From assembly GCA_017542475.1 (NCBI GenBank), contig JAFXXD010000013.1:1-64000 (forward strand): a stretch of 64,000 bases of DNA. Reading direction: 5' to 3'. Positions 8,498 through 15,974 of this stretch are shown in pieces. The notes below the pieces were generated by a model. The model was not told where the DNA came from. It saw only the letters and a program-made list of their open reading frames with translations, and searched no databases. The position numbers and the translations under genes were made by a program. The first letter of the stretch is position 1, and each line of letters opens with the position of its first letter. This DNA comes from Ruminococcus sp. GTDB lineage: Bacteria > Bacillota > Clostridia > Oscillospirales > Ruminococcaceae.

Positions 8498-8715
8498 TCC
8501 GCTGTCACCTCTATCCTTTCCGCGTCCGTTCTGTTGAGGGAGATGAGCGTCTCTCTCAGGTAGATAAGAACAGGCATTTTCTTATCGTTCCGTACAGTCT
8601 GAAATGCTGTTCCCTCAGTAATTCCTATCGCGGTGATACGGTTCATAAAATGGTCGTCTCCGCGCACGGCGGAGATCCTCCCCTGCATATCTGCTTTTGA
8701 TTCAGTCAGCTTCAT
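8494..8715 (-). CDS. feoA: FeoA, SH3-like iron transport accessory protein
   Basis: 73 residues, a single FeoA domain with 'MNRITAIGITEGTAF' in the position of the conserved 'L..MGi..G..v' turn. FeoA is a small cytoplasmic protein thought to modulate FeoB. The stop overlaps the feoB start (ATGA-type), so the pair is translationally coupled. Upstream lie a 140-base structured leader and a strong promoter. Confidence 0.9.
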   Translation of the reverse strand: MKLTESKADMQGRISAVRGDDHFMNRITAIGITEGTAFQTVRNDKKMPVLIYLRETLISLNRTDAERIEVTAE

Positions 8716-8857
8716 AATACTACTCCCATTTGTAAGTTTCTGCTAACACGCATCCAAATTTATATCGGCTCAAAAGCCGATACAAATTCCTTTTCTGTTC
8801 AACGGAGGATTCCGCTTCCTACCTGCGGCAAAACAATAGCTCCGTTGTTTTTCACAG
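8716..8857 (-). ncRNA. Structured 5' leader of feoAB, candidate regulatory RNA
   Basis: The predicted transcript starts near 8857, leaving about 140 untranslated bases. On the minus strand it folds into CAACGGAG/CTCCGTTG (8840-8847 with 8800-8807) enclosing a CCGC/GCGG hairpin (8825-8828 with 8812-8815) with loop AGGTAGGAA, then a separate 8-bp hairpin TATCGGCT/AGCCGATA (8763-8782). A three-part enclosed fold followed by a second hairpin is what a riboswitch leader looks like. I could not match it to a known metal, FMN, cobalamin or c-di-GMP class; the AGGTAGGAAGCGG stretch recalls part of the c-di-GMP-I core but the rest of that motif is missing. Confidence 0.45.
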
Positions 8858-8862
8858 GTTTG

Positions 8863-8891
8863 ATGATACACTTTTCTTTTTCCTTTGTCAA
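8863..8891 (-). promoter_or_regulatory. feoAB promoter
   Basis: On the minus strand: TTGACA (8886-8891), 17-base spacer, TATCAT (8863-8868). Confidence 0.8.
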
Positions 8892-8918
8892 GAGGGAATT
8901 TCAAAATATTATTCTTAC

Positions 8919-8935
8919 CTAACAATTTATGTTAG
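8919..8935. promoter_or_regulatory. Candidate operator between feoAB and araC
   Basis: Perfect inverted repeat CTAACA-ATTTA-TGTTAG. It lies between the divergent feoAB and AraC-gene promoters. CTAA/TTAG half-sites occur again at 12,679 and 39,759, also next to metal-transport genes. Confidence 0.45.
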
Positions 8936-9002
8936 TCTTAAACATAATAACAAAAAGAATTTATCTCTTTTTGTTTGTGTATACAAACATACTTGAATTG
9001 AA

Positions 9003-9031
9003 TTGACATCAGCTCAAGACGGCACTATAAT
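9003..9031 (+). promoter_or_regulatory. Promoter of the AraC-family regulator
   Basis: TTGACA (9003-9008), 17-base spacer, TATAAT (9026-9031): a consensus vegetative promoter. A GTTA...TAAC repeat overlaps the expected start of transcription (about 9039-9055). Confidence 0.85.
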
Positions 9032-9137
9032 ATCTATGTTAGTGATGTATAACGATTTGCTTTGGCTCCCGTAATGGTGCATACAATATTTCCTGCTCGG
9101 ACAGGTTCAATTCTGTGAAGTCAGAAAGTGTGATATA

Positions 9138-9959
9138 ATGGTCGAATATCAATTATTTCCCGATATAAAGCTCGTTTGCGGAGCAGAAAAGCCGCATAGG
9201 CACGGCGGCGTCGGGATAGCCTATTGCCTCGACGGCGTGATGGAATGTAAAGCAGGAAGAAGTTACTATTATCTCACAAGCGGAAATTATATGGTTTACA
9301 GCATAAATGAATGCAGTACGCAGACCTCCGAAAACTATAACGGACTGACGCTTATCGTGTCGGGTGCATCCTCCGAAAGCTCTGTAACGGAGCTTGTCTG
9401 TGACGCTGATAAGCTCCGCGAAAGGATAAAGCAGAAAGGGACATACATATCCAGGGCGGACGGCGAGCTGCTGCGTACCTTTTCGGATACGCTTTCCTAT
9501 CACAGCAAGGCCGGTGAAGCGTGGCTGAAGGTCAGAGCTATTGAGATGATAATGCTCGTCTCGAACCTGTTCACAGGCGTGCGCACCGGATACGCCGAGA
9601 AGATAACAGCGATAGGGAGCGTTATCTGCGATAATATAAGCTGTCATATTACCATTTCACAGCTTGCAGCGCAGTTCAGCCTGAATCAGACTACTCTCAA
9701 GGAGAGTTTTCGGCAGACCTTCGGGTGCTCTGTCTACGCCTACGCAAAATGTCGGAAGATGTTTCGGGCGGCGGAGCTTCTTACACAGACTGATATGAAG
9801 ATTATCGACATTGCCGAGGAGGCAGGCTACTGTAACGCCAGCAAATTTGCAAAGGCTTTCCGCGACGTTATGGATACGACCCCGAGAAGCTTCCGAATGG
9901 AGCACAGCTGCGCTTCAGGCAGCAAAAACGTCTGTATTTCGGCATCAGCCGCTTATTAG
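9138..9959 (+). CDS. AraC-family transcriptional regulator
   Basis: 273 residues. The C-terminal third (about 165-258) is a double helix-turn-helix: 'HITISQLAAQFSLNQTTL' is the first recognition helix region and 'MKIIDIAEEAGYCNASKF' followed by 'FRDVMDTTPRSFR' the conserved second one. The N-terminal 150 residues look like a cupin-type sensing domain ('PHRHGGVGIAYCLDGVMECKAG') but the ligand is not evident. Regulators of this type sit beside Feo, P-type ATPase and ECF cassettes in gut Clostridia; control of feoAB or of the DUF6110-ATPase pair is inferred from the divergent arrangement. The ribosome binding site is weak. Confidence 0.9.
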   Translation: MVEYQLFPDIKLVCGAEKPHRHGGVGIAYCLDGVMECKAGRSYYYLTSGNYMVYSINECSTQTSENYNGLTLIVSGASSESSVTELVCDADKLRERIKQKGTYISRADGELLRTFSDTLSYHSKAGEAWLKVRAIEMIMLVSNLFTGVRTGYAEKITAIGSVICDNISCHITISQLAAQFSLNQTTLKESFRQTFGCSVYAYAKCRKMFRAAELLTQTDMKIIDIAEEAGYCNASKFAKAFRDVMDTTPRSFRMEHSCASGSKNVCISASAAY

Positions 9960-10064
9960 CATTGTATATCAACTTTTGCCTTTTGGAGCGGAAAGAGCAC
10001 TTTATATATGGTATCATATTTGTAACGAGATCAAATCCTTCAACTTTTTACTGAGGTGATAATT

Positions 10065-10364
10065 ATGATAAAAATGAAAGACATACCATGGAAGCATATC
10101 GGACTGTTTGCAGGCGGAGTTCTCTTCGGTACGGCAGGTATCAGAGTTCTTTCGAGCAAGGACGCAAAGAAGTGCTACACACACGCGACAGCGGCTGTGC
10201 TGCGCGCTAAATCCGATGTTATGGCGACCGCAACGAAGGTCCGTGAGAACTGCGACGATATCCTCGCCGACGCAAAGGAAATAAACGAGCAGAGAGCGCT
10301 TGCGGAGGAAGCTGCCGAGATTGCCGATGCGTGCGGGGAAATTGCTGATACAAGCGAGGAATAA
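10065..10364 (+). CDS. DUF6110-like small protein
   Basis: 99 residues from ATG 10065, which has GAGGTG 7 bases upstream; a GTG three codons earlier overlaps that site. Begins 'KMKDIPWKHIGLFAGG', then a Gly-rich hydrophobic segment 'LFAGGVLFGTAGIRVLSS' (about 12-29) and an Ala/Glu-rich helical tail containing 'KKCYTHATAAVLRAKS'. I recognise this as the DUF6110 pattern, a small protein found directly upstream of heavy-metal P-type ATPases in gut Firmicutes. Function is unknown; from its place it may help the ATPase next door. A hairpin with a T-run separates the two genes. Confidence 0.75.
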   Translation: MIKMKDIPWKHIGLFAGGVLFGTAGIRVLSSKDAKKCYTHATAAVLRAKSDVMATATKVRENCDDILADAKEINEQRALAEEAAEIADACGEIADTSEE

Positions 10365-10370
10365 GCTGAA

Positions 10371-10396
10371 ACAGACCGCTTCGTCGGTCTGTTTTT
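10371..10396 (+). terminator. Hairpin with T-run between DUF6110 and the ATPase gene
   Basis: ACAGACCG pairs with CGGTCTGT and is followed by TTTT. Only 50 bases separate the two genes, so it may act as an attenuator that sets the ratio of the two products. Confidence 0.7.
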
Positions 10397-10413
10397 GTGA
10401 GAGGTGATAAACT

Positions 10414-12501
10414 TTGAAATGTAAGATACTGCATGAGACAAAAGGGCGTATGCGGGTGCGCTTCTGTATAAAGCGGATGACATTGAAACAGGCTGATATC
10501 GCCGAATATGCGCTTTCTGCCATTGTGGGAGTCACACGAGTACAGGTCTTTGACCGCACCTGTGATGTTATCATTGCCTACACCTGTCCGAGGACTGAAA
10601 TAATAGAAAAGCTGTCGAAATTCTCATTCAATGACGAGAGAAATATTGCTCTCGTACCCGAAAAAACAGGGCGCGAGCTGAACCGATACTATGAGAACAA
10701 GCTTGCGGGAGTTGTGCTGAAGCGCTTTGTGAACAAGCTCATAATACCCAAGCCGATACGTCAGGTGATTGCCGTTTTTAAGGCGATGAAGTACATATGG
10801 CGCGGTATAAGGTGCCTGCTTGACGGCAAGCTCGAAGTAGCCGTACTGGACGCGACCGCGATAGGTGTATCGCTTCTCCGCGGGGACTTCGGTACGGCGG
10901 GCTCGGTGATGTTCCTGCTGAATGTCGGCGACATTCTTGACGAGTGGACGCACAGGAAGTCCATTGACGACCTCGCGCGGACGATGTCCCTCGGCGTTGA
11001 ACAGGTGTGGACAAAAAATGCCGACGGACAGGAAGTCCTCATTCCTGTGAACGAGGTGCAGAAGGGCGATACCGTTATCGTCAGAACAGGCTCGATGATA
11101 CCGCTCGACGGCAAGGTCGTCGCGGGCGACGCAATGGTAAATCAGGCGTCGATGACAGGCGAATCCGTGCCCGTCCACAAGAGCGGGGGAGCGTATGTTT
11201 ACGCTGGAACGGTAGTCGAGGACGGCGAGTGTACGGTCGTTGTCGAGAATACCGCAGGCGGCGGACGCTACGACCGCATCGTGAAGATGATAGAGGAGTC
11301 CGAAAAGCTGAAATCTGCCGCCGAGGACAAGGCTTCACACCTTGCGGACAAGCTCGTTCCGTGGAGCTTGGGCGGAACGCTGCTGACCTATATTCTGACG
11401 GGCAACGTCACAAAGGCGCTGTCTATACTTATGGTGGACTTCTCCTGCGCTCTCAAGCTTGCAATGCCTATTTCGGTACTGTCAGCTATGCGCGATTGCA
11501 GCCGCGCGGGGAACACCGTCAAGGGCGGGCGCTTCCTCGAAGCTGTTGCGGAAGCCGATACCATAGTTTTCGACAAGACAGGAACTCTCACTCATTCTTC
11601 TCCGAGAGTTGCACAGGTCATAGCCTTCGGCGGACGCGACGAGGACGAAATGCTGCGTTTGGCAGCCTGCCTTGAGGAGCACTACCCGCACTCTATCGCA
11701 AATGCAGTTGTAGCCGCAGCGGCTGAAAAGGGACTTGAGCACGAGGAGTTCCACTCGAAGGTGGAGTACGTCGTCGCACACGGCATTTCGAGTATGGTCG
11801 AGGGCAAGCGCGTGCTCATCGGAAGTCATCATTTCATCATCGAGGACGAGGGCTGCACTCCGCCCGACGAGCGTATCTTCCGACATCTGCCGAAGGAGTA
11901 TTCTCACCTCTATCTCGCTATCGGCGGTGAGGTCGCGGCTGTTATCTGCATAGAAGACCCTCTCCGCGAGGAAGCTGCCGACGTGGTGAAAAAGCTCCAC
12001 GGATACGGCATATCGCGTGTGGTTATGATGACTGGTGATAACGAGCGCACAGCTAAAGCCGTCGCCGAAAAAGTGGGCGTTGACGAGTATCACGCGGAGG
12101 TGCTCCCCGAGGACAAGGCTGCGTTTATCAGAGCCGAACACGAAGCGTGGCGCAAGGTCATAATGATAGGCGACGGCGTGAACGATTCTCCCGCGCTGAG
12201 TGAGGCTGATGCAGGCATAGCAATAAGCACTGGAGCTGCCATTGCCCGTGAAATAGCTGACATTACTATTTCAGCAGACGACCTGTATGCGCTTGTCGAG
12301 CTGAAACGTCTGAGCAATGGACTGATGAAGCGTATCGGCTGGAATTACCGAACAATTATCGGCTTCAACGGCGGACTTATCGGACTTGGCGTGCTCGGCG
12401 TACTTTCGCCTGCAACTTCAGCGCTCCTCCATAACGCTTCCACACTTGCCATCGGACTTCGCAGCATGACGGAATTGGGCAAAGATACGGATAAGGATTA
12501 G
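10414..12501 (+). CDS. P1B-type metal-translocating ATPase without a CPC motif
   Basis: 695 residues, starting at TTG 10414 with GAGGTG 9 bases upstream. The first 70 residues resemble a degenerate metal-binding ferredoxin-like domain lacking CxxC ('HETKGRMRVRF'). Then actuator TGES (about 249), the membrane segment 'VDFSCALKLAMP' (about 342-353) where most P1B pumps have CPC, the phosphorylation site FDKTGTLT (about 386), 'EEHYPHSIANAV' (the HP motif), and hinge 'GDGVNDSPAL'. It moves a metal cation across the membrane using ATP. With a single Cys in SCALK the metal cannot be assigned. It is preceded by DUF6110 and followed by a terminator. Confidence 0.9.
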   Translation: MKCKILHETKGRMRVRFCIKRMTLKQADIAEYALSAIVGVTRVQVFDRTCDVIIAYTCPRTEIIEKLSKFSFNDERNIALVPEKTGRELNRYYENKLAGVVLKRFVNKLIIPKPIRQVIAVFKAMKYIWRGIRCLLDGKLEVAVLDATAIGVSLLRGDFGTAGSVMFLLNVGDILDEWTHRKSIDDLARTMSLGVEQVWTKNADGQEVLIPVNEVQKGDTVIVRTGSMIPLDGKVVAGDAMVNQASMTGESVPVHKSGGAYVYAGTVVEDGECTVVVENTAGGGRYDRIVKMIEESEKLKSAAEDKASHLADKLVPWSLGGTLLTYILTGNVTKALSILMVDFSCALKLAMPISVLSAMRDCSRAGNTVKGGRFLEAVAEADTIVFDKTGTLTHSSPRVAQVIAFGGRDEDEMLRLAACLEEHYPHSIANAVVAAAAEKGLEHEEFHSKVEYVVAHGISSMVEGKRVLIGSHHFIIEDEGCTPPDERIFRHLPKEYSHLYLAIGGEVAAVICIEDPLREEAADVVKKLHGYGISRVVMMTGDNERTAKAVAEKVGVDEYHAEVLPEDKAAFIRAEHEAWRKVIMIGDGVNDSPALSEADAGIAISTGAAIAREIADITISADDLYALVELKRLSNGLMKRIGWNYRTIIGFNGGLIGLGVLGVLSPATSALLHNASTLAIGLRSMTELGKDTDKD

Positions 12502-12508
12502 TTTTTGA

Positions 12509-12546
12509 CAGCAGGCATATTGCCGAAACGGCGGTATGCCTGCTGT
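12509..12546 (+). terminator. Terminator of the P-type ATPase gene
   Basis: CAGCAGGCATA pairs with TATGCCTGCTG, with an inner GCCG/CGGC pair, followed by a short TTT. Confidence 0.7.
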
Positions 12547-12610
12547 TTCATACGGAAAGGAGCACCGTTATAAAAAGTATCCGTAACGGAGCATTCGGAA
12601 CAAAATGGAG

Positions 12611-12639
12611 TAGAAAGACAAAGCTGTTTATGATATAAT
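12611..12639 (+). promoter_or_regulatory. Likely promoter of the ECF-remnant region
   Basis: TAGAAA (12611-12616), 17-base spacer, TATAAT (12634-12639). The -35 box is weak. Confidence 0.45.
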
Positions 12640-12678
12640 TTCTTTAGTTCCGCTGAGGAACTTATTTATTGCATAACA

Positions 12679-12694
12679 GTTAGTAACGACTAAC
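12679..12694. promoter_or_regulatory. Palindromic operator-like site
   Basis: Perfect inverted repeat GTTAGT-AACG-ACTAAC between the promoter and the start codon of the ECF remnant, where a repressor would block transcription. Shares GTTAG/CTAAC half-sites with the site near feoAB. Confidence 0.45.
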
Positions 12695-12709
12695 CCGATG
12701 AAGGTAACT

Positions 12710-13024
12710 ATGAAAGGCAAAGATCTCATCAATATCGGTATTTTTTCCGCGATTTATTTTGTGATACTGTTCGCGGTGGCAATGCTCGGCATGATACCCG
12801 TATTTCTGCCGCTGCTTTCGGTGATCGTACCGATTCTCGGCGGAATCCCGTTTATGCTGTTTCTCACCCGCGTGAAGAAGTTCGGTATGATATGGATAAT
12901 GAGCATTATTATGGGAATTATGATGCTGCTGACGGGTATGAGCTGGCCGCCGCTTGTAGTTTCCGTATTCAGCGGACTGCTGGCGGAGCTCGTCTACAAG
13001 AGCGGCAAAGGCGGTCATTGCTGA
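12710..13024 (+). pseudogene. Truncated MptD-family ECF transporter S component
   Basis: 104 residues from ATG 12710 (GAAGGT upstream); an in-frame ATG at 12698 is also possible. The sequence opens like MptD/Trep_Strep S components ('LINIGIFSAIYFVILFAV') and has four hydrophobic segments, but stops after 'SGLLAELVYKSGKGG' at about half the usual length of around 190 residues. Directly after the break the DNA matches a different protein (see next). The simplest reading is a deletion that joined the 5' half of this gene to the middle of a downstream ABC exporter gene and removed what lay between. Whether the short product does anything is doubtful. Confidence 0.75.
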
Positions 13025-13260
13025 CAACGGCTGTCATCGCCGCGATGATACTTGTGTACGACCGGCGCATAGGTCTTATCCTCTGCGGAGGACTGGCTGT
13101 TTTTTTCGCGGTAAACAGCGGTATGATGAAGGCTTCGGCGGCTATGGCAAGGCAGAAGATAGAGAAGGACTCCGCACTTGTTGCAAAGGTCATCGAGTAC
13201 ATTCAGGGCATTGCCGAGGTCAAGGCGTTCCGCCTTACAGGACAGCGCAGGCGTTTATAG
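13018..13260 (+). pseudogene. Fragment of an ABC exporter membrane domain
   Basis: In another frame from the S-component remnant, 81 codons read 'TAVIAAMILVYDRRIGLILC', then 'VNSGMMKASAAMARQKIEKD' and 'KVIEYIQGIAEVKAFRLTG'. This is the coupling-helix region of a type-I ABC exporter membrane domain (the 'yiqgi.evkaf' part before the ATPase domain). No start, no rest of the membrane domain and no nucleotide-binding domain remain. In related genomes such exporters follow MptD-type S components in a five-gene cassette (known from memory), so this is the 3' edge of an internal deletion. Confidence 0.75.
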
Positions 13261-13731
13261 GCTGCTTCCGTCACAACAGTATGATTTTGAAATACAAGTT
13301 GTGTACAATTATAGTGCAGCAGATAACGGAGGAAGTGCTTATAGTGGAATAAGTGCACGTGAACTGCTCGCTGGCAGAAACTCGGTAAAGGCTCGTTTTA
13401 CTCCGTTATGGGGAGATACGCTTATAAATTGGTGGAATGAATAGAATAATACCGACTCCTCCCTAACAGCTTGTCAGGTCTGCACCGCCGCTATATATGA
13501 TAGTGCTGAATTCACGTGCGGGGGAGGCTGCGGGGCGATTATATTATACAGAAAGTTGTTTCACAGTGAAGTTTCACAAATGATATAAAAATAACGATGT
13601 TACAAATAGTATAATTGGGGGTGGAATAACAGGTGGTATTTTTTACCTATTCTACATTTGGTAAATTGTATAAAAACGCCGTTCACAATTAGTGCCAACT
13701 GCCGAATTTCACGGAATATAGCGGAATTCTA
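13261..13731. other. Gene-poor stretch after the transporter remnant
   Basis: About 470 bases with no convincing gene. The frame open to 13,444 ends '...VKARFTPLWGDTLINWWNE', which could be the tail of another degraded protein but has no recognised family. The rest (13,445-13,731) is AT-rich with no repeat or RNA structure that I can see. Confidence 0.5.
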
Positions 13732-13760
13732 TTGACAAACCCGCCCTTTGCGAGTATAAT
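13732..13760 (+). promoter_or_regulatory. Strong promoter of the first matrix-protein gene
   Basis: TTGACA (13732-13737), 17-base spacer, TATAAT (13755-13760), a full consensus promoter with about 75 bases of leader before the gene. Confidence 0.9.
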
Positions 13761-13843
13761 AAAGACAACAAATACAAAACAAGTCGTTTTTACAGCGGCT
13801 CGGCAGCTAAATGCCGAAATCCATTACAGAAAGGAAAATGAAT

Positions 13844-14683
13844 ATGAAAAAGACTACTAAAAAATCCCCGATGATGAAGATCGTTTCGGCTGCCGCTATG
13901 CTCGCTGTTTCAGCGTCTATGCTCGCAACCTCGACCTACGCGTGGTTCGCTATGAATACCAAAGTTAGTGTAACTGGTATGCAGGTTACTGCTAAGTCTG
14001 ATAACACATATCTGCTTATTAATACTGGCTCTAACAGCACTGCGGCTTTAATTCAGAGCGGGGGACTTACGACTGTTCCTTTGACAGTTGAGAATGATGA
14101 AGCTGACCTTTATCCTTCTGCTCCTTGCTTAACTGCTGCACAAGCTGCATATATCCCTGCTACGACTGGTAAAAAGGTGGGCGGCGATGCAGTAACAACG
14201 GCTGGTGCACAGGTAACAAATGAGGCTACAGCAAGCTTGTTCACTAACTGGTACACGGCTACAGCATCTGGTGTTGATGCTCCAACTATGCTGGCTGGCT
14301 CTGCAAGGCAATTAACATCGTTCGACAATTACGTAATTGTGAAAACGTGTTATCTTACTGTTGCTTCGGGCGCTAATAATGCTACAAATTTGACGGTTAC
14401 TCCGACTTTCACACAAAAGGCTGGTGGAACTGACATTGCTGCGGCTAAGGTGCTTGTTACGACGAGCGATGGTGGATTCGCAGCTCTTGACTCTACGAAT
14501 AATGGTACTGCTGTTGATATAAAGGGCTCGAATACCCCTCTTACTGATTCAACAGTAATTACTGTAAAAACGTATATTTACTACGATGGCGATGCGGCTC
14601 CTGTTTTCACAAACAATGCGGCAAACCTTGCTGGTGCAGAGATTACCTTTGATTTTGATATGACACCTGTTCCAGCAGCGTGA
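13844..14683 (+). CDS. Secreted TasA-like protein with SipW-type signal peptide
   Basis: 279 residues from ATG 13844 (AAAGGA 8 bases upstream; ATG 13838 is too close to it). A Lys-rich N-terminus, a hydrophobic segment 'VSAAAMLAVSASMLATSTYA' and then WFAMNTKVSVTGMQV give the TasA/CalY-type layout: signal peptide cleaved by a SipW-like peptidase near STYA, followed by the 'WFxxNxxVxxTGMxV' start of a beta-rich domain. The mature part is Ala/Thr/Asn-rich and nearly lacks basic residues. Likely a major extracellular fibre or matrix protein. It has its own consensus promoter and a strong terminator, as an abundant structural protein would; codon use is more relaxed than in neighbours. Confidence 0.8.
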   Translation: MKKTTKKSPMMKIVSAAAMLAVSASMLATSTYAWFAMNTKVSVTGMQVTAKSDNTYLLINTGSNSTAALIQSGGLTTVPLTVENDEADLYPSAPCLTAAQAAYIPATTGKKVGGDAVTTAGAQVTNEATASLFTNWYTATASGVDAPTMLAGSARQLTSFDNYVIVKTCYLTVASGANNATNLTVTPTFTQKAGGTDIAAAKVLVTTSDGGFAALDSTNNGTAVDIKGSNTPLTDSTVITVKTYIYYDGDAAPVFTNNAANLAGAEITFDFDMTPVPAA

Positions 14684-14742
14684 TTGGCTGAATAAACTAC
14701 GAAATCCAAACTTTTTCATAATGCTTCCTCCAAATAAGCATA

Positions 14743-14775
14743 AGACCCACCGAGTTAGGTCTCGGTGGGTCTTTG
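14743..14775 (+). terminator. Terminator of the first matrix-protein gene
   Basis: AGACCCACCGAG and CTCGGTGGGTCT form a perfect 12-bp stem with a 6-base loop, followed by TTG; the T-run is short but the stem is strong. Confidence 0.8.
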
Positions 14776-14840
14776 TCTATATTGTACAAAAAATTACAAA
14801 TTCAACAAAAACAATTAGCTGTTTTCATTAATTTCGCGCA

Positions 14841-14869
14841 TTGAAAACGCGCTTTTTTTATGTTATAAT
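14841..14869 (+). promoter_or_regulatory. Promoter of the second surface-protein unit
   Basis: TTGAAA (14841-14846), 17-base spacer, TATAAT (14864-14869), about 50 bases before the ATG at 14919. It would drive the four genes to 28,930. Confidence 0.8.
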
Positions 14870-14918
14870 AATATAGAGTAACTATGGGCATTTTCTGCCC
14901 TTTCGGAGGTGTCGCCGT

Positions 14919-15953
14919 ATGAAAAGATTTATAAGCACCTCTGCGGCAGGCTCCGCCGCAGACGATAACAAAAACCGCAAAAAATCCCTATTAAAATTCG
15001 GTATTCTCGCATTTCTCGCGCTGCTTGTGTGGATTTTCTCCACTATTGCTTGGTTCGCGATGAATGACCGCGTCTCTGCTGACGGTATGAACGTGGGCGT
15101 TGCGGGTATGCCGTTCAAAATTGCCGCAAAGGGCAGCCGCGTGAGGTATTCGGATGAGATCACCGCGGCGAGAAGCGATTTTTCGTTCGGCTCGTCGGGA
15201 AGCTACGTCAACAGCAGCAATGTCAGCGGCACGTACTACACCGACACAGATAAGCTGATACTCCGCTTTGACGCCGCCACAGACGGCGAGGTCAAGCCGG
15301 GCGACAGCGGCATTATCGAGTTCTATGTCATTCCCACCACCGACGGCGATATCACGGCGAATATCTCCCTTGATGTCATAAGCTTCACCGGCGGCAGTGA
15401 CGACGAGGAGCTCACCGAGATAACGGCGAGCTACAGCGGTACAAACGCCGCCGAGACAATAGACGCCGCAAAATATATGAAGGGACACATTATGTTCTTC
15501 CGTGAGCTGAGCAGCAGTCAGAGCAGTTATACGTATACGGGCGCTCTCACCGACAGAACGCTGACCGTCTCTATACCGAATGCGGTTCACGATGTAGCGT
15601 ATCCCGTGCAGATACACTGGATGTGGCCGAAGACGCTGGGTCAGCTCGCACTGCAGACCAACGCCGCGGGTCTGAGACCTGCCTCGAACATCCCCGTAAT
15701 ACAGGAAACGGCGCCCGCAACAGTCGGCGGCGTGAAAAATGACAAGCGCCTTGTCCTCGACTACCTCTACAGCGAGAGGGAGAGCGTCTTCAAGTTCGAC
15801 AGCACGAGCACCTATACAGGGCTTGATACAGTGATAGACAGCGCCGATACACAGGCAAATTTCGAGCTGCTCACCGACGGCTACAACGACGCCGATTCCG
15901 ATATCGGTACATACGTTTCATATTTCCTCATCGAGCTTACCGTCACCGCTTAA
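14919..15953 (+). CDS. Secreted/surface protein with SipW-type signal peptide
   Basis: 344 residues. Cytoplasmic N-terminus of about 25 residues rich in Lys/Arg, hydrophobic 'FGILAFLALLVWIFSTIA', then WFAMNDRVSADGMNVGV, the same post-signal motif as in the protein encoded before it. A domain of about 270 residues follows with Thr/Asp/Ser-rich strands and no catalytic motif. 'FYVIPTTDGDITANISLDVI' (about 129-148) fits a beta-sandwich domain of the TasA type. GGAGG lies 9 bases before the start. First gene of the unit that ends with the giant protein; probably a minor fibre subunit, cap or anchor. Confidence 0.75.
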   Translation: MKRFISTSAAGSAADDNKNRKKSLLKFGILAFLALLVWIFSTIAWFAMNDRVSADGMNVGVAGMPFKIAAKGSRVRYSDEITAARSDFSFGSSGSYVNSSNVSGTYYTDTDKLILRFDAATDGEVKPGDSGIIEFYVIPTTDGDITANISLDVISFTGGSDDEELTEITASYSGTNAAETIDAAKYMKGHIMFFRELSSSQSSYTYTGALTDRTLTVSIPNAVHDVAYPVQIHWMWPKTLGQLALQTNAAGLRPASNIPVIQETAPATVGGVKNDKRLVLDYLYSERESVFKFDSTSTYTGLDTVIDSADTQANFELLTDGYNDADSDIGTYVSYFLIELTVTA

Positions 15954-15974
15954 CGCAGAAGGAGCTGACCGCAT

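Noticed and set aside
8800..8847. c-di-GMP-I riboswitch upstream of feoAB
   Set aside because: Only the AGGTAGGAAGCGG piece resembles the class; the GACGCAAAGCC part and the three-stem layout are absent.
13178..13444. 88-codon frame ending VKARFTPLWGDTLINWWNE
   Set aside because: The last part looks somewhat protein-like, but no start, ribosome binding site or family could be found; kept only as a possible relic.
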